Below, one piece after another: positions 32,001 through 41,000 of a stretch of DNA of 64,000 bases (the first letter of the stretch is position 1; each line of letters begins with the position of its first letter). The stretch comes from Leuctra nigra (taxonomy: Eukaryota; Arthropoda; Insecta; Plecoptera; Leuctridae). The notes beneath the pieces were generated by a model. It made no database searches. It saw only the letters and a program-made list of their open reading frames with translations, and was not told where the DNA came from. The stretch lies in contig OW203769.1 in NCBI GenBank assembly GCA_934045905.1, positions 18,321,705-18,385,704 of the forward strand, given 5' to 3'. The translations under genes and the position numbers were made by a program.

Positions 32001-33712
32001 AAACGGGAAAGTTCTTCGACATACATATGAAAGCAATGGAGGTTTTGTGGGAGGGGGTCCCACTGCTATATGCGGGTCCGGGTCGCTGGCCCCGGGAAAA
32101 TGTTGATATTAATTGACATTTCTTCAGCAGATCTCCAATTGGTCAGAGACAAAAAAAGTAAAAAAGTAAATAATATTACGTTCTAGGTAATACATAGATT
32201 TTCCACATTTTGGAAAGAAATGTGTGCCATTGAAAACATACAAAATTGTTGTATCATATTTTAGCCTCATTTCACATTATGATACGCGATGGTTTTGTTT
32301 CTGCTCACCGTGTCATCGAGTACATATTTGGAGAGAACCTCTTCGTATGGAAAGTCCTGGACCTTGTAGTAGAGGAACTGTCCCTTGGCGTCTGACTTGA
32401 GCAAGGAGATGTCCTTCATCATCGTCATGGTTCCTCGATCCACTCGCCCCTCGACCAGGTCCACGAACCTCTGGCTGCAAAGTCAAGCGTTGTTATGCGT
32501 GGCAAACGTATGCAGGGCCCCGAAAGGAGCTCAGGAGCCCTATTTTCGAGCTTGTACGAGTGCTCGTATAATAGAGCATGACACCAAAGTGACGTCATTC
32601 CGAACAAAGTACCATTCAATCTGCCACGTCAGTGTGTTATTTTGTTTCGTCTGACGTCAGCGGCCGTGAAACCGTATGAAATTGGTCTCGAACGACCTCG
32701 AAAATAGGTCCCTGGCGGAAGAAATCCAGTTGGGAAACCAGGGGTGCGATCACATAAAATGAGAACTTTCTTGTCACGGTGACAAGCTTCTTATCTCAAT
32801 ATTATCCTTGTGAGATGAGACGCTTGTTACCGTGACAAGAAAGTTATCATTTTATGTGATCGCAGTCAGATGGATAGAAAGCGTTATGAAGGATGCTGAG
32901 GACATAGGTGTATGGAAACCTCATCTGACGTCACAGCTGACGAAAATCTAACTGGGGGACAGATGCTTTCAGTAAATAAGTAATAAGTTATCATTATAAT
33001 TTTTGATATTATCCTTATTTTTATTGATACTATTTTCTATGTGTTTCTTTTCATTATTTCTTTCACAACTGTATTTAGAATACAATTAAACTGATTAAAT
33101 CATTGAAAATGTCCCGTCCCCCAGCAAAATGAACTGTTGAAGCTGCCCTGCTGCTCTGTCGAAGTCCTTCCTTCCCCTCAAACCATCCTGACTTCCGCTC
33201 CACTGTTTGCACACAGCACTCGTTCTACAACCAGGGGCCAGATTAACAAAAAGTATTATCTCCTAATACGTACTATATTTGGTATAATCTTTCATTTGAC
33301 ATGGTGTTTTTGGTATTAAATCAAAACGTATTAGCAGATAATACCTTTTGTGAATCCAGCCCCAGAGTGGTGCAACTACCCTATTGGGAGAAGGGAATTG
33401 GAAAATGCTTGCCTAGGAGATGGAGGTCTGGAGGCTGAAGGTGGAAGGATTTGGTATGTAGCGCCATCGAAGAAGAAGGGTGAAAGAAAGATGATGGACG
33501 TATGTTTACCTGCACTCATCCAGCAGGTCATGGTTGATGAGGTTGCGGAAGACGATGTAGCCGTTGGTCTCGTAGAAGCGGCGCTGCTCCGTGGACAGAA
33601 GCGGATTGTCGAGTGTGTAGCGGAACTCTGTAGTGTCCGCGGATACAGGGTTGCCAACTACACCGCCGCCTTGCAAGTGGCGCAGCACAGTGTTGAGTCG
33701 CAGCGATGCCAT
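29052..33712 (-). CDS. PHYH: Phytanoyl-CoA dioxygenase, peroxisomal (6 coding exons, 320 aa)
   Basis: Catalyses 2-hydroxylation of phytanoyl-CoA and other 3-methyl-branched acyl-CoAs in peroxisomal alpha-oxidation, using Fe(II), O2 and 2-oxoglutarate. Exons: 33510-33712, 32309-32474, 31664-31777, 30869-31018, 29948-30082 and 29052-29246; all GT-AG, 963 nt, TAG at 29052. Residues 5-13, RLNTVLRHL, fit the PTS2 consensus (R/K)(L/V/I)x5(H/Q)(L/A). The iron ligands are H160 and D162 (HQD, across the exon 3/4 border) and H248 (IHGSG); R259 (GFRK) would bind 2-oxoglutarate; the spacings match the vertebrate enzyme. Length is slightly below the human protein (about 338). An AG acceptor just upstream of the ATG (about 33725) suggests a separate 5' UTR exon further right. 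The gene sits alone inside the Or array and looks intact; all transposons are in its introns. Confidence 0.93.
29279..29646. mobile_element. TTAA MITE (family 1) in PHYH intron 5
   Basis: Starts GAGGGCTGAGTAGTGAGC right after TTAA (29275-29278) and ends CACTACCCAGCCGTC before TTTA. The halves are long inverted copies (AACAGTTCAATGAAAATAAT / ATTATTTTCATTGGACTGTT). Its near end lies about 32 nt from the acceptor of the last PHYH exon. Confidence 0.85.
30107..30752 (+). mobile_element. Helitron/HINE-like element in PHYH intron 4
   Basis: 646 bp, starts TTGAGCGAGCGTCGCACC and ends GGCTCGCTCATCAACGCGGTACCTACACAGAGCGTTTTCCTAGT. The body matches the copy at 23622 (CTGCACTACCCAGGTCAAACCGC, GGGATCCTGTGATTGGTTC). 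It provides the uninterrupted version of the sequence into which the SINE pair inserted at 24055. Confidence 0.6.
31857..31963. mobile_element. Palindrome, about 107 bp, in PHYH intron 2
   Basis: Arms ATGTCTTTTCTTCGGTTGAC GCTCCAAT and GTTTGTGGTTTT..GCCCTAAAA pair with their inverted copies with one or two mismatches, leaving a short centre. It is a small MITE or fold-back unit; no target duplication could be fixed. Confidence 0.7.
32534..32712. mobile_element. Inverted-repeat unit in PHYH intron 1
   Basis: Starts GGAGCCCTATTTTCGAG and ends CTCGAAAATAGGTCCC. Only the outer 20 bp or so are inverted; the middle is GC-richer than its surroundings and carries several ACGTCA motifs. Confidence 0.5.
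32745..32864. mobile_element. Palindromic MITE, 120 bp, in PHYH intron 1
   Basis: Arms TGCGATCACATAAAATGA and AACTTTCTTGTCACGGTGAC followed by AAGC are inverted with few mismatches around an AT-rich loop. Confidence 0.75.
33234..33363. mobile_element. Palindromic MITE, 130 bp, in PHYH intron 1
   Basis: GGGGCCAGATTAACAAAAAG..TATTATCT at the left pairs with AGATAATACCTTTTGTGAATCCAGCCCC at the right. Confidence 0.7.
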
Positions 33713-34257
33713 CGATCTGTCTCTAAAGTAAATGTAATTGTGTATGTTCTTTAGACAAGTCTACAGCATTTGACCGATTGGAATCAAATTTGGCACATGC
33801 ATTCTTTGGGAACCAGCGCAAATCATAGGCTACATCTGCTCGGTCTCTGGTCACTCCAGCTCAGCCTTACTTTACTATCATCCACAACCCGTAGACTTTG
33901 ACATTTAACTCTGAAGTTGAGCTATTTAACTCTGAAGTTGATCTTTACAGAAATCACAATTTTGAACATTATATTAATTCAACTTTACTTCAATACATAA
34001 TTTCGAATCAAATGAAGTCGATGATCGGGCGCCATTTTCAGTTTTAACCAATCTGACGCATTTATTTTTTCATTTTAACCAACTGGAGGATTTTGTTAAA
34101 ATCTCAGTCTGCACAACAATTATGGTAGTCTTTACATTTGAGCAAATTTTAAGCTCGGTCGGAGAAACGGTGCAACAAAAACAGCGGTATAGCGGCGATA
34201 TAATGATCGGGATATAATAACATATCCCGATTTCATATAGAAACGCAATAAAACAAT

Positions 34258-35108
34258 ATCGGGGTGGCCCAAAATAACGTCCAATAGGCGAGACAACGTT
34301 GTGATAAAACAACTGCACACATCGGGCTGAAAATTACACGAATTATACAAAACATAGATACCTACTAAGGTCATATATTTGAAAGTTTTAAGACAATAAC
34401 ATTTGTAGGGAAAAAGTTACAGTTGTTCGAATTTGGTTCCCGAAAAATCGATTATACGGAGCTCATAAACCGTGCGTCTTGAAAATGGCCAATGGGGACT
34501 CTTAACTCAAAACTGCTGACGATATTAAGCTGAAAGTTTCAAATGTTATTCAAAATATAGGTATTACCAAAGATAAGTATATCTTGTAGCTGCACTTAAA
34601 AAGAAGAATACACCAGAGATAATTTTCTCAAGTTTTATTTTACTAATTTAAAAGTGATCTACCATATTTTCTGTTTTTAAGCTCAACTTCAAGATACCAT
34701 AACTTTCGTTCCACTGATTCAAATGTATTGAAATTTGTACACAAAAGAAAGTCATGTTGAATAACATTTGAACATTTCAGTAGTTTTTAGTAGTTTTTTT
34801 TCATCAGTAGTTTTTTTTGAAAATTAAGCCGTCCATGCCATAGACCATAGAGGTAAGAAGGGAAAGCTTGACTCTATTATTGTACTTTTTCTGAATGCGC
34901 ACTCTTTGAACTCCGTATAATCGATTTTCCGACAACCAAATTCGAACAGCTGTAACTTTTTTCCTACAAAAGAAATGTTTTTGAAACTTGCACACATCAA
35001 ACCGTAGTATGTTTGCTATAATATTTAAAATTTGCATGCAAATTTCTGCTTTGGTTTTATCACAGCGGTGTCTCGGCCATTGGACATTTTTTTTGGGCCA
35101 CCCGGTAT
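34258..35108. mobile_element. Inverted-repeat element between PHYH and Or gene F
   Basis: GGGGTGGCCCAAAATAACGTCC near 34259 and GGGCCACCCGGTATAT near 35095 are imperfect inverted ends. Inside, GTTCGAATTTGG..CGAAAAATCGATTATACGG (34425-34462) is inverted at 34913-34965 (CCGTATAATCGATTTTCCGAC). Repeated phrases about tryptic-looking A/T blocks fill the rest; no protein is coded. Borders are approximate. Confidence 0.45.
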
Positions 35109-36690
35109 ATTAATTTTATAACAAACCCCAATTTCATAGAAATTAAATAAGCGGATAAGCAAGTTATTAATTGAAAATGGTTAGATTATTTTCAATGGTT
35201 GTACAATTTAAAATTCTTTTCTTTTAATTCATTTTATATCGCTAATCATTAAATTACATGAAAAATTGATATTTATTAAAATTTGTAGGATGAATGATTT
35301 GAGTTTAATTTTAAAATTGACCTTAGGTGCGGTTTTGATGGGCACGAAGAAATTATACGTTGGCTTTAACTTTTCAAAATAGCAGATAATATTAGAAAAT
35401 AATCCGTTGAACTGCACTAAATGCACTATAGTGGATTTAAGGGAGTTGATAGCACGACTGTTTTCTTTTTAAATGTATCACACACAATTATCAAGACAAA
35501 CAATTCATGTATCTTCCCACGCAGACATAAAGCTAACGTGTTTGATGAAATATTAATTTAATTCACGATCCTCCGCAACACAATCATTACAAACACCTGT
35601 TAAGACACCGACAGAAAACATATATCTTTGGATTATTACAGAACACACCTAGTAAGTACACTTGGCCAAATAAAAAATGATCGGTAAACACAATGAATGA
35701 CTGCTGGTCGTGTTCAAAATCAATCAATTCTTGTTATGAGAGGTCACCTACTAGAGTGAGACAAGGAGATCGCTTGGACTGACTTCTGATGGTGCGACTA
35801 ATTTCTCCGTCAATCAGATTTATTGAGCCATTTTTAGTTATGCCAAGTGTAAATGAGCCGCTTTTAGAATAATATAATTTCGCCAATGCTTACATTACAG
35901 CAAAAGAATCTTGTGTCCTTTTCTCTCTCACTTCTATTGACTGTCAGTTCTCTATCTATCTCTCTCTCTCTCTCTCTCTCTCACTTACCTGTCACAGGTG
36001 CAGTTCAAGACTGAATTCAAGCAAAACTAATTGAGTTCATATCAGATTCCACTGGCTTCAAGAGTTATTATCACTATCGTTTTGGACAATGATAGTGATA
36101 AGGTTTTCACAGAATACACATTGCTATTGATAAGGCAGCAAGCAAGATGTTATCTATTTATTTATAGAGATCAGTGTTCTCCACTGCACAGCTGCGTAGC
36201 TGTTTACCGCGCAACAAAACATCCGACTTCGAGAGGCCTTTAACGCGGTCAACAAACACAAACACGAGTTGCATGCAAAATCTTACTGCTGGCGCCATCT
36301 ATCAACATACACTGTAAGCGAATACAGCAGCTTTCGTTTCGGTATTATTATTTTATAGATTTTTTTCTTTATTTCAAACCATGGTTCCAAAATAATTTGG
36401 GTCAGGGTACCATGATCATTCATCGTATAACGGACATCGTATAACGTATAACGGCTATTGTATCAACCGGTTAGCCGGACGTACTAGTTGAAATGTCTTT
36501 AGAATCTTCTTCCTATCCTCACTATCTTCAACCTCCAGCTTCATAATTAAACCATTCCAGATGTTCCTATTATCTTCCCTATCATCTTCCCTATATCTTC
36601 CCACCACCGTTTTTCCTCAACCATATTTAAGTATTCCACTCTTGAACTCACATATTCTTCAATAAAACTTTTCCACTGTGCTCTTAGGAT
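35109..36690. other. Spacer between PHYH and Or gene F, no gene seen
   Basis: AT-rich; holds a (TC)n microsatellite at about 35955-35982. The PHYH promoter and a possible 5' UTR exon should lie somewhere in 33.8-36.5 kb, but I cannot place them. Confidence 0.45.
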
Positions 36691-36870
36691 TCAGATTCAG
36701 ATTCAGATGGTTTATTTGTTACAAATAGTTGTATAAATACAGGTGGTAACATCTGCAAACTAATGATTATTATATATTATTTAGGTATTTAAAACTCTGC
36801 CAACAACAATTGTTGGTTGCCAACATAAGACACAGAACAATACGCAAATGAAAAGATAGCTAAATTAACA
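36691..36870 (-). mobile_element. 3' end of a LINE with ATTCAG repeats
   Basis: Three or four GATTCA units (36691-36711) lead into GATGGTTTATTTGTTACAAATAGT, a layout like the 3' ends of 5'-truncated LINEs on the minus strand. A related short run ATTCAGATTCAGAACTCAGATGGG occurs at 26826-26850. Confidence 0.45.
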
Positions 36871-37578
36871 AAACCATGTGAAGTGACTAAAAATTACTAA
36901 ACATTTGAACTATGTAATTAATGGTATAAATGGTTTTTCAAAATAATAACTGATCTCCTAATTACATCTATAACAATACTATCAAAGTCTTATGCAACTT
37001 GTGCTTTACAACAAACGTTTTCAAAAATCCAGGAATTGTACATCATAACTATGGCAAGGATGTTTATGGCAATCAATAACTAATAGCTGCTAATAGGCAA
37101 TAATACTTCCAACACTTTTCTTTCTTCTAACATTGTTCCTCTGTTCTGGCCATCCTTCCAATATCCATTCGGTTTATGTTAGCAAACCATCTCAAAAACA
37201 CGTAAATAATTATTAGTACATCTCATTATTAGTGGCCCGATCGCTGGTACATTGCATACAAACTCTGTCAACTTGGTGCACAAATATAACTGTAACTGAA
37301 CAATGGAAAAACACAACACACTTGAAACACAGTCAATGCCCAAACATCGCTCTATAAAGTACCATCTTAGTTTCATAAATCAAAAATGTTTTGAGGCTCC
37401 ACACCAAACACTATAACAAAAAGTATTGAATCGTACCCCAGACTATATTTACTTAAAATATGTTCAAGATGAATGAATGTATTCTTTAATCTTTTAATTT
37501 TGTAGCAGTGAGGCTTGTTTCGTATTTTTAATGTACTACAGCCACCTTTGTTCTGATGAAAGCCAGTGATAAAACATT

Positions 37579-37860
37579 TACGGAACAGGTTGGCTGAGTG
37601 GTAACGCTCTGGACTTGTATTCCGGAGGCCCGGGTTCGATTTCCGCGGCCGACCTTCCTGACTGTTTTTTTTCCGTGGTATTCTCTCAGTCGACAAGCTT
37701 GCTGAGAAGGTACCCTACTAATAGGCCACGACCGCCTCCTTCTCACCTTCTATCCTTATAATCTTCACCATCATTTCCCAATCATCATCATAATCATTCA
37801 TCCGTCGCCATTAGCCTCGCTGCAGAACAGTGCGACGTTAAGCCACAGACAAAAAAAAAA
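37579..37860 (+). mobile_element. tRNA-derived SINE (family S1), plus strand
   Basis: The head is tRNA-like: A box TGGCTGAGTGGTAACGC and B box GGTTCGATTTCC. The body has GCTGAGAAGGTACCCTACTAA and an ATCATCATCATAATC stretch, and the tail is GCGACGTTAAGCCACAGAC followed by A10. Direct repeats AAAACATT flank it (37571-37578 and 37857-37864). A second copy is at 43007-43297 on the other strand. Confidence 0.88.
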
Positions 37861-38070
37861 CATTACTGCAAATCAATATTCAATATCAATATCAATATTT
37901 GTGTATGCAAATATCTATATTTTAGGCAACTTATACTACGTCTGTGTAAATACGACTGGTAGTCGCGCTAGGGTAAGTTTTATCAGGACATTAAGGTGAC
38001 TATACATGAGCATATTCTAAATTCAGTGTTAAAACAGGTATTAATGAAAGACTCCAATGTCGGCATGACG

Positions 38071-41000
38071 TCATATCGTCACGTGCCTTTTCTTCTTCAG
38101 GATGGTGTTGATTGTCATGTAGTAGCTAAACGTCAGATGAGTTATCTGGAGAATAACAATTCAGACCAATCATACATTAAATAATATAACGTAACGTTAA
38201 AGTATCATTTGGATATGGTGCTAATTGGGCCAGTTCTCCAATGCTCTGCTACATTTGAAACTGCTGAGTTAACCTATTTTGCTATGGCAACAACCAATGG
38301 CATTCCTCGAATGACCAATTAAATATAACTTCTGGTTGTAACAGAGCATTGAAAGAAGGACAATTGTTATTTTTCTTTTTTAAACTAATACCCAATATAT
38401 ATTTTCTACATACGTTATAAAATGTTTCTACGGAAAGTGGAATGAATCCAGCTACTCTGATGATAACGGGTTGGTTAGCCATCGACATCATGATCCGCAT
38501 TGATCTCTTGAATTTGTCTGACGCTTCGAACCAATCACACCCGTAGACAGCATCCCTCACCAGCGAGCTCTGTAATAGAAATAGTTTATTAATAATGTTA
38601 AAACAAATACTGAAAAGGATTAAGCTCTCATTCTCTTGCTTACTTCAGTGACAACATTATTCGCCAGCCTTGAGATCGCATAGAGCTCCGCCAAGAGAAT
38701 TAGTGCAAAAACCATTTGCGTCATGGCCAACATGTTGATTCTTGGTGCCTGAAATAGTTGAGCAGCCATGGTAAATAAAAAAAAATGTAATCAATGCCTA
38801 TAACGACAATATTATGATATTTCGGGAAAGGCATCTTAAAAAGTAAGATTAAGATAAAGTAACATTAAATTAGAAAAGTATTTTGAATGAACAAGGGAAG
38901 ATTATTTTATTTCTCAGACACAATATAAAGTAAAACTTACTATTGACGCAACGATGACGTAATACCAAGTTAACATAAGTTTAAAATTCTTACGTTACGT
39001 CACCGTTATGTAAATTGTAGGAACAGCAAATAGAACATTTAGTCAAACTATAGCTTCAACATAGTTTGACTAACGAAACTTATAATTTAAATTTTGATTT
39101 CCTTCCAAATACAAATAACACTGTTTGTAAAAATGTTAACTTACCACTGTAATGTAAATAACTACCATCAGTATTCCACCCAAGTTGCAAGCAAACTGGT
39201 TGATAAAGATCACGTTGAATGCCTCTTGAAACTCCTTAGTCAACCTGTTGACAGTTGCGGTAAACATGGTTAGAACGTGAACATTGTATTAGAAGAATAA
39301 TCAATTCTTTGGCTTATCTAACGCGTGAAAATTGTAATTTATTTACCCAAACAGTCACTTTTTAATGTACACCTGCACAAAGTAAAAACGGAATACGAAA
39401 GAAACAGATTGTTTGATCAAAATTTGATGACATCATTCCATAAAGTATTTACTTACGCGTCATCGAACTCGTACGTGAGCTTTGATTTCATTTATAATAA
39501 CAATAATTGATTGTCAAAGAGCCTGACCTGCAGCGCGATTGTGTAAGCTTCACTTCCGAGTTAGACGAACATCGTCTAATCTCGTCCATCGTCCATCTCC
39601 TAGATGCTGAGTGTGTAACACACTTTAGAGATGGAGTACTACACCTCTAGCCAGAGGTAGACGGACTACATCTCTAAAGTGATGTACACACTCAGCATCT
39701 AGGAGATGGACGTTAAGCGAGATTAGACGATGACGGTCTTACTCGGAAGTGAAGCTTACACAATCGCGCTGCTGAGCCAATCCGTATTGTTCAAATGCCG
39801 TTTTATTGACCAAGTTTACCTACCTCCAGTTTAGATTCCCTCTAAACGTTACTGATGTCCTGATTGTTATCCACAATTCATTTACATGTCAGTTAATTTA
39901 AATTGCAATTCCTAATAAACTCTACCTGATGATAGCTGCATGGTGGTCGACACATTCTGCCAGTCGATCCTCCATCACTCGCTCAACACGTCTCTGAATC
40001 TCTCCTCTCACTTCAACCCTCTCGCTCCCTCCTTGTCTTGTTGTCTCTTCTCTCACTTCAACCATCTCGCTCCCTCCTTGTCTTGTTGTCTCATCTCCTC
40101 TCACTTCAACATTCTCGCTCCCTCCTTGTATTCTCTCATCTCTCACTTCAACCCTCTCGCTGCCTCCTCGTCTTATTGTCTCATCTTGAACGTCCTCTAC
40201 GGAGTCTGCGCGCATCTGAATCAGATTGCGTCTCAGGATCTTGAACTGGCCGGCAATATGGATGAGGAACGTCACGAGGAATGCGTCAACACTTCCGACT
40301 ATCAGAGCAGTTTCAGGGATTGTATAAGTCCAAGCTAAAAACTGGAGCTCGTAATAGGGAGATCTTATGGTTGGATTCCAATTACTTAAACGGAAACAAG
40401 TACACAGTGAGCAATAGATTAATTCGATTGTGAATAGGCCAAAGGTCGTAACCCACAAAATCAAAATGTTCAGGAGGTTAAGGCTGCGTTTCACCAAATT
40501 CCAAACCCGGGTTAGAGGCGGTAAACCTGGTTTAGGAGCCTCTAAACCAGGTTTACCGCCTCTAACCCGGGTTTGGAATCTTGGTGAAACGCAGCCTTAA
40601 AGTGTTTAATTTCTAAACCATGGCGAATAGAAAAAATTCCAAAATGTACTTTCAAGTAAATATTTTTTCCTATTTTGTAGATTAATCAAATCTGCGTTCA
40701 GATGCACCCATAGTTAAAAATAATTGTTTCAATCTAAAAAAAATGTGGGTTACGATCTTTTAACAAACTGTATATCCAGGTCCCCAGTGTGGGTTAAGAC
40801 TTTTTGCCCCTACTAGATTCTGGCTTTGGTGATTATTGTAAAGGGTTTGCGGAGGGATACGACCTTAGGCTGCTTACGACCTTTTGCCAGGGTAGCATTT
40901 AAAATTTTAATTTAAGCCAGCTTCATTTCAATTGCGTTTTTAACGTATTTACTGTCTGAAACAGCTTACAACCTTTTGCCAGTTTGTGTATTGATTGCTG

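Noticed and set aside
37590..37650. tRNA gene (GGTTGGCTGAGTGGTAACGC...GGTTCGATTTCC)
   Set aside because: It is followed by a body and poly(A) tail with target duplications and has a second copy at 43.2 kb: a SINE, not a tRNA gene.
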